DNA from: Pseudomonadota bacterium
Lineage (GTDB): Bacteria; Pseudomonadota; Alphaproteobacteria; Rhodobacterales; Rhodobacteraceae
Direction: 5' to 3'
DNA: 35,069 nt
Assembly: GCA_029567145.1 (NCBI GenBank)
Contig: JAKQLM010000492.1
Coordinates: 1-35,069 of the forward strand
The notes beneath the pieces were generated by a model. That model searched no databases and had not been told where the DNA came from. It worked only from the letters and a program-made list of their open reading frames with translations. The first letter of the stretch is position 1. Each line of letters starts with the position of its first letter. Shown here one piece after another: positions 6,418 through 14,525 of this stretch. The position numbers were made by a program, and so were the translations under genes.

Positions 6418-7452
6418 TCACTTGCGCCGGTGCTCTTCATCCTTGCGGCGCTGTTCGGCTTCCCAAGCGGCCTTCTTGGCCTCTTCCTTCAGCCGCCAGG
6501 CCAGATCGTCTGCTTCCTTTTTCAGCCGCCAGGCCAGGTCGTCTGCATCCTTGAGGTCCTGCTCGCGCCTGCGCCTGTCGTCCTGGTCCTTGTCCTTGCG
6601 CTGCTTTTCCTCGGCGTCCTCCCGGCGCTTCTTTTCGTCCTTGTCGCGTCTTTCGCGGGCTTTCCGCTCGTCCTCCTGCCACGCCTTCGTGGCATCCTTG
6701 CCAGCCTTATCGTCGCGCTTGCGCTGCGCGGTCCAGAAGTCATCCTCGTCTGGCACCTTCTTCGCGCGGCCCTGCGGGGGGGCCCATCCATCTGACGACG
6801 GCGAGGAGGGCGAGGAGGGTCTTGAATTGCCTTCCACCACCCCGCCGAAAGCGCCAAGGCCGATGAAGCACAGCAGGATCATCACGATGGTGAAGAACGG
6901 TCGGTCGCCCATCCCGGCGGGCCACCAGTAGGTGACCATCGCCATGGCGAGAAATCCGGCGAGGACGTTCCGTGGCACCACCCAGAGTGCGCTTATGTCC
7001 CTGATCCGCGGATCAAGGATGTTGCGCAGCCCCAAGAGCAGAAAGGCGGCAAAGCCAACCAGCAAAACCAGCCGCAAAGCCCAGACCGGGGTGCCCAGCC
7101 ACCCACTGTACCAAACCCACGGATAACTGCCGAACACTTCGGACAGATACCGCGACAGGAAATGGTTGAGGAATTCGTGCAGATGCGGCACGCGTGGCGC
7201 GGTGCCGGGCACGCTGCCCATGGTCAGCCACCAGTCCAGGCCAAAGCTGCTGGTCATCGCAAGCAGAATGCCGAACGAGGTCGCCAAGCGCGGCACCAAC
7301 CAGGCGACCGGCGTTCTGCCCGAGCCACCAGCGGTCGCAATCTGGGCCACAGCCTTCCCACAGTGAACGGCATGGCGAAGCACAAGGAACAGCGCGCAGG
7401 CAAACAGCACCAGCGTCAGGATGTTCGAAACCAAATGCCCGAAGAATTCCAT
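6418..7452 (-). CDS. Membrane protein with a highly charged C-terminal tail, unknown function
   Basis: A 344-residue protein of two parts. Residues 1-~200 contain about five hydrophobic segments (ILTLVLFACALFLVL; LATSFGILLAM; ALRLVLLVGFAAFLLLG; NVLAGFLAMAMVTYWW; FFTIVMILLCFIGLGAF). After a Ser/Pro linker (SSPSSPSSDG), residues ~225-344 are almost entirely Lys, Arg, Asp, Glu and Ala, predicted as a long single helix or coiled coil, including the tandem repeat DDLAWRLKKEA / DDLAWRLKEEA. I recognise no family. The track start at 7854 runs back into trmD; the ATG at 7452, 20 bases after the trmD stop, is chosen. It is inserted between trmD and rplS, which are usually adjacent. Confidence 0.8.
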   Translation of the reverse strand: MEFFGHLVSNILTLVLFACALFLVLRHAVHCGKAVAQIATAGGSGRTPVAWLVPRLATSFGILLAMTSSFGLDWWLTMGSVPGTAPRVPHLHEFLNHFLSRYLSEVFGSYPWVWYSGWLGTPVWALRLVLLVGFAAFLLLGLRNILDPRIRDISALWVVPRNVLAGFLAMAMVTYWWPAGMGDRPFFTIVMILLCFIGLGAFGGVVEGNSRPSSPSSPSSDGWAPPQGRAKKVPDEDDFWTAQRKRDDKAGKDATKAWQEDERKARERRDKDEKKRREDAEEKQRKDKDQDDRRRREQDLKDADDLAWRLKKEADDLAWRLKEEAKKAAWEAEQRRKDEEHRRK

Positions 7453-7472
7453 GCTGCCCTTTGCGACCCTGC

Positions 7473-8300
7473 CTAGACGTCCTTGGTTCCGGGCTTGGTT
7501 CCGGGGCGACGCGCCCACAGATCCGGCCGCCGCTCCTGCGTCAGCGCCTCGGCCTGGGCGCGGCGCCATTTGGCGATCTCGGCGTGGTTGCCGGATTGCA
7601 GGACGGCGGGGATCTCCTGCCCCTCCCACATCTGCGGGCGGGTGTAGTGCGGGTGTTCCAGCAGTCCGTGCGAGTGGCTTTCCTCGTCCAGGCTGGCGGC
7701 GTTGCCGATCACTCCGGGCAAAAGGCGGACCGTGGCGTCCAGTATCGCCTGGGCGGCGATCTCTCCTCCGGTCAGGACAAAGTCGCCAAGGCTGACCTCC
7801 TCGACCTGATGGTGGTCCAGGACACGCTGGTCGACGCCTTCGAAGCGGCCGCACAGAAGGGTGATCCCCTCGGCGGCTGCGAACCGGCGGGCGGTGGCCT
7901 GGGTAAAGGGTGCCCCGCGCGGGGACAGGTAGACCACTGGCCAGCGGGCACGGTCCGGGGGAGTGCCGACGCGGGCGTGGCGAAAGGCGGCGTCCACCAC
8001 ATCGGCGCGCAGGACCATGCCCGCGCCACCCCCGGCGGGCGTATCGTCGACATTGCGGTGCTTGCCTTCGCCAAAGCCGCGCAGGTCGATGGGGTCCAGC
8101 CGCCAGACGCCAAGGTCAAGCGCCTTGCCGGTCAACGACAGGCCAAGAGTGCCGGGAAAGGCGTCCGGAAACAGCGTGATCACCTTGGCGACGAAGGCCC
8201 CTTTCACCAGGCGCGGCTCTTCCATCAGGTCGCGCGGCTTTGCGCTGGCGCTGATCGACAGGCGGCCGTGGCTTTTCGCAGGGGTGTCGGGATCGGACAT
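7473..8300 (-). CDS. trmD: tRNA (guanine-N1)-methyltransferase TrmD
   Basis: A 275-residue SPOUT enzyme that methylates G37 of tRNAs next to the anticodon, preventing +1 frameshifting. Family motifs are clear: [51 protein letters not shown] and the knot segment [11 protein letters not shown]. The core begins at residue ~38 (AKVITLFP); the 38-residue N-terminal extension is unusual compared with E. coli, and a later start is possible but no better ATG is visible. A KPGTK-type tail ends the protein. It belongs to the rpsP-rimM-trmD-rplS set, separated here from its partners by two membrane protein genes. Confidence 0.95.
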   Translation of the reverse strand: MSDPDTPAKSHGRLSISASAKPRDLMEEPRLVKGAFVAKVITLFPDAFPGTLGLSLTGKALDLGVWRLDPIDLRGFGEGKHRNVDDTPAGGGAGMVLRADVVDAAFRHARVGTPPDRARWPVVYLSPRGAPFTQATARRFAAAEGITLLCGRFEGVDQRVLDHHQVEEVSLGDFVLTGGEIAAQAILDATVRLLPGVIGNAASLDEESHSHGLLEHPHYTRPQMWEGQEIPAVLQSGNHAEIAKWRRAQAEALTQERRPDLWARRPGTKPGTKDV

Positions 8301-8354
8301 GGCGCCGACTTAGCCGGAAATGCCGGTCCGGGGAAGGCCCCTGTCAGGGTGGTG

Positions 8355-9326
8355 TCAGGCGGTCCGGGCGGCGGTCTGCGGACGGATGTCGCCGCGCGGG
8401 GCCAAGTCGGCAGCTTCGGCAAGTGCCGCCTCGATCCCGCGGGCAAGGGCGCGCAGGCCATCGCGCAGATCGTCGCGCAGATGCACGGGCAGATCGGCGT
8501 TCGGGTCCGACCCCGACGCAGCCACGGCGGCCTGTCGCAGGCGGGCGGGCACCGGGAAGTCGGCGGCCCGGTTCGGGAAGGCTGCAATCAGGGCGATGGC
8601 GCGCGGCAGGTACAGGCGCAGAAGGTCGGGGCTGCCCTCGGCAAAGGAAAAGGCCGCCGACATCGCATGCGGGACCTGGCCCGAGGCGACGGTCTCGGGT
8701 TCGGACGCCCAAAGGATCAGGCCCTGCCGCAGCGCCAGATGGCTGCGCCCCGGTTGGGCCAGCGCCGCAACCAGCGCCTTCAGCCGCAGATCGGCCGAGG
8801 CGACCGACAGGGCCTTCGAGATGGCAGCAGTCACCTGCGCGTCGCTGGCTGAATCGGGCAGGTTCAACAGCGGCACAATGGCCTTGCCCGCCTCGGCCAC
8901 GACCCGCGGCGCATGGGCTGCTTCGGCGTCTTCATCCAGGAAATAACCGTGATCCGCAGCCTCGCGCGCGTCCCACAGCATGCGGCACAGCGGGATCGCC
9001 AGGAACGAGATCGACAACGGCAGGACCGGGTTCACCACCGGCAGGAACCCGGCAAGCGCGCCGATCCCGCGCCCGATGCCGATCAGCACCGCGATCAGGG
9101 CCACCTGCGACAGGATCTGCGCCAGCGCGGCCAGCCAGGCGCTGCCGGTCAGCCATTCCTGCGGCGAGGCCGGCCATTGTTCGGGCCGCAGCACCATGAG
9201 CCAGACTACGAAGATCAAGGTGAACGGGGCGACAAGGCCCCAGCCGAAATGGCACATCCCGGCAACCAGCGGGCCGATGTACAGAAGTGCCGTCGCGCCT
9301 CTCAATAGACGCATGCGGGTCAGCAT
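8355..9326 (-). CDS. Membrane protein of unknown function
   Basis: A 323-residue protein with about four hydrophobic segments in the first ~115 residues (LYIGPLVAGMCHFGWGL; PFTLIFVVWLMVL; ILSQVALIAVLIGIGRGIG; VLPLSISFLAIPL), followed by a soluble alanine-rich helical domain to residue ~320. I recognise no family or catalytic motif. It may start at the first ATG (9326) or at MRLLRG four residues later. It sits between rimM and trmD, 33 bases after the rimM stop and 54 bases before trmD, so it is likely cotranscribed with them. Confidence 0.75.
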   Translation of the reverse strand: MLTRMRLLRGATALLYIGPLVAGMCHFGWGLVAPFTLIFVVWLMVLRPEQWPASPQEWLTGSAWLAALAQILSQVALIAVLIGIGRGIGALAGFLPVVNPVLPLSISFLAIPLCRMLWDAREAADHGYFLDEDAEAAHAPRVVAEAGKAIVPLLNLPDSASDAQVTAAISKALSVASADLRLKALVAALAQPGRSHLALRQGLILWASEPETVASGQVPHAMSAAFSFAEGSPDLLRLYLPRAIALIAAFPNRAADFPVPARLRQAAVAASGSDPNADLPVHLRDDLRDGLRALARGIEAALAEAADLAPRGDIRPQTAARTA

Positions 9327-9359
9327 CCCGATCCCCCCCGTCGTCGCCCCAAGTCGTCG

Positions 9360-9863
9360 TTATTCGCTGTCTTCCGGCAAATCGACCACAATTCGACCCG
9401 CCGAAAGGTCCACATTGGGCACGATTGCCTTGGTAAAGGGCAAAAGCAGGGCCGATTTGTGACTGGCAGGCGATATTTCGATGATGTCCCCCGCACCGTG
9501 GTTGTGAACCGCGGCAACCTTGCCCAATTCCACCCCGCCCACGTCAAACGCGGCAAGGCCGATCAGGTCGGCGTGGTAGAATTCGTCATCCGGCAAGGAC
9601 GGAAGCCGGTCGCGGGTGACGAAAAGGCTGGTGCCGCGCAGCGCTTCGGCCTGATCGCGGTTCTGGACCCCCTGAACGCGCGCGCCAAGGCCGCCTGCAA
9701 CCGGACGGGTCAGCGTGATCCGGTATTCGGTCTTGCCGTCCTCGGAGGTCAGCGGGCCATAGGCGGCAATGTCGGCGGGTTCGGTGCAGAACGATTTCAA
9801 CCGCACTTCGCCGTTGACCCCAAAGGCCCCCGCAATCGCCCCGACACAGATCCGTTCGGTCAT
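9360..9863 (-). CDS. rimM: Ribosome maturation factor RimM
   Basis: A 167-residue 16S rRNA-processing factor that assists 30S head assembly by binding S19. It has the N-terminal RimM beta-barrel (ICVGAIAGAFGVNGEVRLKSF) and the PRC-barrel-like C-terminal domain (DLIGLAAFD; HNHGAGDIIEI; LLLPFTKAIVP). The ATG at 9863 is chosen over the track start at 9980: it overlaps the bluB stop by one base (TGATG), which suggests translational coupling. Confidence 0.95.
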   Translation of the reverse strand: MTERICVGAIAGAFGVNGEVRLKSFCTEPADIAAYGPLTSEDGKTEYRITLTRPVAGGLGARVQGVQNRDQAEALRGTSLFVTRDRLPSLPDDEFYHADLIGLAAFDVGGVELGKVAAVHNHGAGDIIEISPASHKSALLLPFTKAIVPNVDLSAGRIVVDLPEDSE

Positions 9864-10495
9864 CAGCGTAGCTCCAGTTGCAGGGCGGACGACCGGGTTT
9901 CCCAGCCTTCGCGTTCCAGTTCGGGCACAGTATCCTCCTGTTCCGGCCAGCCGATGCAGAGGTAGGCGATGAACTGCCAATCCGTCGGCACGTCAAGGTC
10001 GCGCGCCAGGCGGGCGGGGTCAAGGATCGAGACCCAGCCAAGACCCAGACCCTCGGCCCGCAAGGCGAGCCAGAAGAGCGTGATCGCCCCGACGACGGAA
10101 TAGGCCCGGGTTTCGGGCATGGTCGCGGCGCCAAGACCCCTACCCTTAGTGGTAGCCGTGTCGCAAAACACCGCCAGTTGTGTCGGCGCCTCGGCCATGC
10201 CGGACAGTTTCAACCGGCTGTAAACCTGCGCCGATGTGCCGTCCTGACCATCCAGAGCCAGGGCATTGGTGTCGCGGAAATTCTGTTGGCACAGGTCGCG
10301 TGCGGTTGCGGTTTCGACGCGCAAGATCCGCCAGGGTTCGCTAAGGCCGACCGATGGGGCCAGGCGAAAGCTGTCCAGCGACCGCGCCAGCACGTCCGCC
10401 GGAACGGGCGTGGTGCGGAAGCGGCGCACGTCGCGCCGCCACCGCATGAGCGCGGCCAGCTCCTCCCGGAAGGCAGGGCTGAACTGGCCGGACAT
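9863..10495 (-). CDS. bluB: 5,6-dimethylbenzimidazole synthase BluB
   Basis: A 210-residue nitroreductase-fold flavoenzyme that uses O2 to break reduced FMN into 5,6-dimethylbenzimidazole, the lower ligand of B12. Diagnostic segments are WRRDVRRFRTTPV, RLAPSVGLSEPWR (BluB-type rather than general nitroreductase) and GLGWVSILDP near the C-terminus. The start at 10495 (MSGQFSP) is chosen because the track ORF extends through rpsP. It lies 7 bases after the rpsP stop and overlaps rimM by one base, so it is embedded in the ribosomal protein operon, 9 kb away from the cob cluster to which it belongs by function. Confidence 0.9.
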   Translation of the reverse strand: MSGQFSPAFREELAALMRWRRDVRRFRTTPVPADVLARSLDSFRLAPSVGLSEPWRILRVETATARDLCQQNFRDTNALALDGQDGTSAQVYSRLKLSGMAEAPTQLAVFCDTATTKGRGLGAATMPETRAYSVVGAITLFWLALRAEGLGLGWVSILDPARLARDLDVPTDWQFIAYLCIGWPEQEDTVPELEREGWETRSSALQLELR

Positions 10496-10502
10496 CAAGC
10501 GA

Positions 10503-10868
10503 TTACTCGGCAGCCGGTTCGGCGGCAGGCTCGGCGGAACGGGCGGCTTTCTTCGCGGCGCGTTCGGCCATCGCCTTGCCGGGGGTGCCGGCCTTGGCGT
10601 TGGCGCGCACGGTTTTCGGACGCACGCCTGCGGCTTCCAGCATCCGGGCGATCCGGTCGGTCGGCTGCGCGCCCTGGCCCAGCCAGTACTGCACACGCTC
10701 GAGGTTCATCACGATACGGGTCGCGTCATCCTTGGCCAGCAGCGGGTTGTAGGTCCCCAGCTTTTCCAGGAAGCGGCCGTCGCGCGGCATGCGGCTGTCG
10801 GTGGCGACGATCGAATAGAACGGGCGCTTTTTGGAACCACCGCGCGCGAGACGGATTTTCATAGCCAT
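10503..10868 (-). CDS. rpsP: 30S ribosomal protein S16
   Basis: A 121-residue S16. [26 protein letters not shown] is the family N-terminus and [12 protein letters not shown] follows. Compared with the ~80-residue E. coli protein it has a C-terminal Ala/Lys/Glu-rich tail ending in a EPAAEPAAE repeat, common in alphaproteobacteria. A GGAGA site precedes the first ATG at 10868; the second ATG two codons later is possible. It is the first ribosomal gene of the block, 43 bases after the chorismate mutase stop. Confidence 0.96.
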   Translation of the reverse strand: MAMKIRLARGGSKKRPFYSIVATDSRMPRDGRFLEKLGTYNPLLAKDDATRIVMNLERVQYWLGQGAQPTDRIARMLEAAGVRPKTVRANAKAGTPGKAMAERAAKKAARSAEPAAEPAAE

Positions 10869-10911
10869 TTGGTTTTCTCCTTTGAATGGCAAGTAACGGG
10901 GCAAGCCCCTG

Positions 10912-11205
10912 TTATTTCTGTAGTTTCTCGTGGTGCCTGATCACTTCACCGATGATGAAGGCCAGGAATTTCTTGGCAAGGTCGGGGTCAAGATCGGCCT
11001 CGGTCGCCAGTTCGTGCAGCCGCGCCATCTGACGCGCCTCGCGGTCGGGGTCCGAGGCCGGCAGGCCGTGTTCAGCCTTGAGCCGCCCCACGGCCTTGGT
11101 CTGCCGAAAGCGTTCGGCAAGGGTGTAGACCAGGATCGCATCCAGCCGGTCGATCGAGGCGCGGTGGTCCTTGAGCAGTTCGGCTGCCCGGGTTGCGGTG
11201 TCCAT
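10912..11205 (-). CDS. Chorismate mutase (AroQ type)
   Basis: A 97-residue all-helical AroQ-class chorismate mutase, which converts chorismate to prephenate for phenylalanine and tyrosine synthesis. Recognisable elements are [20 protein letters not shown] (helix 1 with the active-site Arg and Asp), [20 protein letters not shown] and a C-terminal [15 protein letters not shown] helix. The ORF track begins at a TTG at 11208; the ATG at 11205 has a GGGGGA site and overlaps the GNAT stop (TGATG). It has no fused dehydratase or dehydrogenase domain. Its place between a GNAT gene and rpsP recurs, as far as I recall, in other Rhodobacterales. Confidence 0.9.
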   Translation of the reverse strand: MDTATRAAELLKDHRASIDRLDAILVYTLAERFRQTKAVGRLKAEHGLPASDPDREARQMARLHELATEADLDPDLAKKFLAFIIGEVIRHHEKLQK

Positions 11206-11813
11206 CAATCCCCCTTTTCCGACGTCTTCATCGCGTCTTCATCGCGTCTACCTTGCGTCTCTACGCGCGGTGAGACGCCCGTTCGCGCAACACCTGTGTC
11301 CAGGGCCGGGTGGCGGTAGACATGGTGGTGGCCCTTGTCGTCGTTCAGCGTCCGCTCGATGGTCGCGCCCAGCCGTCTGGCCAGCGCCTCGGAGCGGGCG
11401 TTGGTGACGTCGACATAGCTGATCGGCGGCTGGCCGGTGACGCGGGCGTGATAGTCGGCGCGGGCGGCAAGCGCCGCCTCATGCGCGTAGCCCTGGCCTT
11501 CGTGCCCGTCATACAGGTGCCAGGCGAGTTCGGGCTCATCCCAGCCGTCATGGAAGATCACGCCAATCCGACCGATGAAGTCGCCCGCCCGGGTGTCGAC
11601 GGAATAGAAGCCATAGCCGCGCAGCGCCCAATGGCCGATGTTGGCCAGTAGCCCGCGCCAGACCTGCTGCCGGGGCGCGCTGCCGCCGACAAAGCCCGCA
11701 CGGGCGCTGTCGTTGAACGCGAGCATTGCGGCAAGGTCCGATTCCCGCGGCGCGCGCAGGGTCAGCCGGTCGGTCATCAGCGTGGGGATCGGCAGGGGGA
11801 AGCGGTAGGTCAT
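11205..11813 (-). CDS. GNAT-family N-acetyltransferase (first next to chorismate mutase)
   Basis: A 202-residue acetyltransferase of the RimJ/RimL-like GNAT group. TDRLTLRAPRESDL is the usual opening; the acetyl-CoA-binding segment is GHEGQGYAHEAALAA (residues ~105-120), and TNARSEALARRLGA is the conserved late helix. The last ~35 residues (TGVSPRVETQGRR...) look disordered and exceed the other two copies. Substrate unknown; related proteins modify ribosomal proteins, antibiotics or small amines. It overlaps chorismate mutase by one base and the second GNAT by four (ATGA). Confidence 0.88.
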   Translation of the reverse strand: MTYRFPLPIPTLMTDRLTLRAPRESDLAAMLAFNDSARAGFVGGSAPRQQVWRGLLANIGHWALRGYGFYSVDTRAGDFIGRIGVIFHDGWDEPELAWHLYDGHEGQGYAHEAALAARADYHARVTGQPPISYVDVTNARSEALARRLGATIERTLNDDKGHHHVYRHPALDTGVARTGVSPRVETQGRRDEDAMKTSEKGD

Positions 11814-12313
11814 GCCGCCCCCCGCAGGTCGTGGCGGATCACCACGTCGCCGGGGTCGACGCCCGGCAGCGTCCGGTCGATGGTGCCGCCCGGCCGCAGG
11901 CCAAGCGCAATGGAGCGGGCGTTGTCCGGGTCGATGATCGAGGTGATGTAGGGCCAGTCAAAGCTGCTGCCGACCCAGGACAGGGCCGCGCGGGAGGCCT
12001 CATGCGCGATGCCCCTGCCTTCGGCGGCGGCGGTGACCATCCAGCCGAATTCCGGTCCGGGGAAGTGGTCGGGCTGATAGATCCCGACCTCGCCGACAAA
12101 GACGCCGTCCATTTCGACCGAAAAGGCGCCGTAGCCGCGCAGGGCCCAGCTGGCGACGTCGCCGGCCCAGATCTTCCAGGCGGACTTGCGGGATTTGGTG
12201 CCGCCTTCAAACGCCGCGCGGGGGCTGGCGTGAAACGCGACATGGTGGTCGAAATCGGCAAGCTGGGGCATGCGCAGGACCAGACGGTCGGTGTAAAGCG
12301 TCGGGGCGATCAT
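11810..12313 (-). CDS. GNAT-family N-acetyltransferase (second of three)
   Basis: A 167-residue GNAT protein opening with MIAPTLYTDRLVLRMPQ. The acetyl-CoA segment is AAEGRGIAHEASRAA and the late helix is DPDNARSIALGLRPGG. It is clearly paralogous to the first and third copies. The track ORF extends to 12712 but begins inside the third GNAT gene; the ATG at 12313 overlaps its stop by four bases (ATGA), the usual mark of translational coupling. Substrate unknown. Confidence 0.88.
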   Translation of the reverse strand: MIAPTLYTDRLVLRMPQLADFDHHVAFHASPRAAFEGGTKSRKSAWKIWAGDVASWALRGYGAFSVEMDGVFVGEVGIYQPDHFPGPEFGWMVTAAAEGRGIAHEASRAALSWVGSSFDWPYITSIIDPDNARSIALGLRPGGTIDRTLPGVDPGDVVIRHDLRGAA

Positions 12314-12855
12314 GCGCGGCCCCCCGCATGATGGCGGTAGGTCAGCGTGGAGTCGTCGCCGTAGGGGTGCCGCGCGGTCGGGTCCAGCGTTGCGCCCAGC
12401 CGTTCGCACAACCGGTGCGACCGGGTGTTGGCCGGGTCGGTGTGGCTGACGGCGGTGGTGCGGCCCGAGGTGGCAAAGAACCAGTCGCGGGCAGCGCTGG
12501 CGGCTTCCAGCGCAAGGCCCTGGCCTTCGTCTGCGGCGTGCCACAGGCTCCACCCCAGTTCGGGTTCGGGGTGGGTGTCGGGGAAGAACGGGCCGATGCC
12601 GCCGATGCCGGTGTCGCAGTCGGAGCGGGTGACGGTGAACAGGCTGAAGCCATGCTTTTGCCACTGGTCCAGCAGGCCCCGGGTTTCGGCCCAGAGCGTG
12701 TCCATCGACCACGGCCCGCCCATCAGGCGCGACCGGTCCGAGGACCAGAAGCGATAGCTTTCCGGAATGTCGTCAAGGGTTGGCAGGCGCAGGCGCAGGC
12801 GCGCGGTCTGAAGGACCGGGCCGCCGTCTGCACCTGTTGCCAGCCGGTAGGTCAT
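12310..12855 (-). CDS. GNAT-family N-acetyltransferase (third, next to ffh)
   Basis: A 181-residue GNAT protein: LQTARLRLRLPTLDDI opening, ADEGQGLALEAASAA for acetyl-CoA binding, DPANTRSHRLCERLGA late helix, and a YRHH ending. It overlaps the ffh stop and the second GNAT start by four bases each (ATGA). With its two neighbours it makes a coupled triplet of paralogues between ffh and chorismate mutase. Substrate unknown. Confidence 0.88.
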   Translation of the reverse strand: MTYRLATGADGGPVLQTARLRLRLPTLDDIPESYRFWSSDRSRLMGGPWSMDTLWAETRGLLDQWQKHGFSLFTVTRSDCDTGIGGIGPFFPDTHPEPELGWSLWHAADEGQGLALEAASAARDWFFATSGRTTAVSHTDPANTRSHRLCERLGATLDPTARHPYGDDSTLTYRHHAGGRA

Positions 12856-14363
12856 TTCTTCTTCATCAGCCCGGACAGGCCCGCAGGCAGGGTGATCCCG
12901 CGCGGCAGGCCGCCCATGCCGGGGGGCAGCGCGCCCCCAAGCTCGCCGATGCCCTGCTTCATGCCCTTGGCCGCTTCGGCCAGTTGTTCGAGCGTCATCT
13001 TGGACGGGTCGGGCATGCCGCCCTTGCCCATGAACTGACGGATCATCTGCTTCATCATGCCGCCCTTGCCCATCTTCTTCATCATGTCGGCCATCTGCCG
13101 ATGCTGTTTCAGAAGCTTGTTGAGGTCGGCCACGTCCAGCCCCGCGCCCGCCGCGATGCGTTTCTTGCGGCTGGCGGCCAGAAGGTCGGGGTTGGCCCGT
13201 TCCTTCTTGGTCATCGAGTTGATCAGCGCGATCTGGCGGGTCAGCATCTTGTCGTTCAGGCCCGCGGCTTCGGCCTGGTTGGCCATCTTGCCCATGCCGG
13301 GCATCATGCCCATCAGGCCCTGCATGCCGCCCATCTTGACCATCTGTTCCAGCTGCATGCGAAGGTCGTTCATGTTGAACAGCCCTTTGGAGAAGCGGCG
13401 GGCCATGCGTTCGGCCTGTTCGGCTTCGAAGGTTTCCTGGGCCTTTTCGACCAGGGCCACGATGTCGCCCATGCCAAGGATGCGGCCGGCGACGCGTTCG
13501 GCGTCGAAGGTCTCGATCGCGTCCATCTTTTCGCCAAGGCCGACAAAGCGGATCGGCTTGCCGGTGACAGCGCGCATCGACAGGGCCGCACCGCCGCGCC
13601 CGTCGCCGTCCATCCGGGTCAGGACGACGCCCGAGATGCCGACCTTGCCGTCGAATTCGGTCGCCACGTTGACGGCGTCCTGACCAGTGAGGCCGTCAAC
13701 CACCAGCAGCGTTTCGCGTGGCTGGGCGATGTCGCGGACGGACTGAATCTCGTCCATCAGGACTTCGTCGATGTGCAGACGCCCGGCGGTATCCAGGAAG
13801 ACGACGTCATAGCCGCCAAGGTTGGCCTGGGTCTTGGCGCGCTTGGCGATCTGCACCGCCGTCTCGCCCTTGACGATGGGGAGGCTGTCGACGCCGATCT
13901 GGGTGCCCAGGATCGCCAGCTGCTCCATCGCCGCGGGGCGGTTGGTGTCCAGCGAGGCGAGAAGCACGCGCTTGCCGTTCTTTTCCTTCAACCGCTTGGC
14001 CAGCTTGGCGGTCGTGGTGGTCTTGCCCGAGCCTTGCAGACCGACCATCAGGATCGTCGCCGGCGGGTTGTCGATCTTGAGCGCCTCGGGGTCGCCGTCC
14101 CCGGCCAGGACACGGATCAGTTCGTCATGGACGATCTTGACGACCATCTGGCCGGGGGTGATCGACTTTGTCACCGCCGACCCGGTGGCCTTTTCGGTCA
14201 CCCGCTTGATGAAATCGCGGGCAACGGGAAGGCTTACGTCCGCCTCCAGAAGCGCGGTGCGAACTTCGCGGAGCGCGGTGACGACGTCAGCCTCGGACAG
14301 GGCGCCGGCCTTGGTGAGACGGTCGAACACGCCACCAAGGCGTTCTGACAGGCTTTCGAACAT
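12852..14363 (-). CDS. ffh: Signal recognition particle protein Ffh
   Basis: A 503-residue SRP54-type GTPase that binds 4.5S RNA and delivers ribosomes making membrane proteins to FtsY. The N domain (1-~90) is followed by the G domain with GLQGSGKTTT (108-117), DTAGR (191-195) and TRMDGDGRGG (249-258). The M domain is methionine-rich (GLMGMMPGMGKM; QMADMMKKMGKGGMMKQM) and contains the RNA-binding RIAAGAGLD segment. A Gly/Met/Pro-rich C-terminal extension makes it ~50 residues longer than the E. coli protein. It is the first gene of the long minus-strand block, with a candidate promoter upstream. Confidence 0.97.
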   Translation of the reverse strand: MFESLSERLGGVFDRLTKAGALSEADVVTALREVRTALLEADVSLPVARDFIKRVTEKATGSAVTKSITPGQMVVKIVHDELIRVLAGDGDPEALKIDNPPATILMVGLQGSGKTTTTAKLAKRLKEKNGKRVLLASLDTNRPAAMEQLAILGTQIGVDSLPIVKGETAVQIAKRAKTQANLGGYDVVFLDTAGRLHIDEVLMDEIQSVRDIAQPRETLLVVDGLTGQDAVNVATEFDGKVGISGVVLTRMDGDGRGGAALSMRAVTGKPIRFVGLGEKMDAIETFDAERVAGRILGMGDIVALVEKAQETFEAEQAERMARRFSKGLFNMNDLRMQLEQMVKMGGMQGLMGMMPGMGKMANQAEAAGLNDKMLTRQIALINSMTKKERANPDLLAASRKKRIAAGAGLDVADLNKLLKQHRQMADMMKKMGKGGMMKQMIRQFMGKGGMPDPSKMTLEQLAEAAKGMKQGIGELGGALPPGMGGLPRGITLPAGLSGLMKKK

Positions 14364-14389
14364 CGTGTCACCTCATCTGACGTTTGCCC

Positions 14390-14418
14390 CGATATGGGGG
14401 CGTCGAACCCAGGTGCAA
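14390..14418 (-). promoter_or_regulatory. Candidate promoter of ffh
   Basis: On the minus strand TTGCAC (14418-14413), a 17-base spacer and ATATCG (14395-14390) lie about 27 bases before the ffh ATG. The match is moderate; it is the best pair in the gap. Confidence 0.35.
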
Positions 14419-14482
14419 AGCGGAACAGCACCCGTGGGCGCAACGCGCTGACGGATGGCGATCCCGGGCAATGCCCTAGGGA

Positions 14483-14503
14483 CCGGAAGCGTGATGCCTC
14501 CGG
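14483..14503 (-). terminator. Hairpin after the Rid-domain gene
   Basis: CCGGAGGC-ATCAC-GCTTCCGG (minus strand, one G-T pair) gives an 8-base stem 22 bases past the stop of the Rid-domain gene. No clear T-run follows, so it is a tentative terminator between that gene and ffh. Confidence 0.4.
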
Positions 14504-14525
14504 GGAATTCATGGGGCGGATACGC

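Noticed and set aside
7194-8852. Plus-strand ORF of 552 residues opposite trmD
   Set aside because: Complement of trmD and its neighbours; no recognisable domain and no ribosome site.
12780-14348. Plus-strand ORF of 522 residues opposite ffh
   Set aside because: Its sequence is histidine-, valine- and glycine-rich with no family pattern, and it is the complement of the unmistakable ffh gene; high-GC genes often leave long open shadow frames.
14395-14480. Possible 4.5S (SRP) RNA gene next to ffh
   Set aside because: The segment has CGGAACAGCACCCG, vaguely like the SRP tetraloop region, but lacks the conserved GGTCAGG...CCGGAAGGAAGCAGCC core and a pairing long stem.
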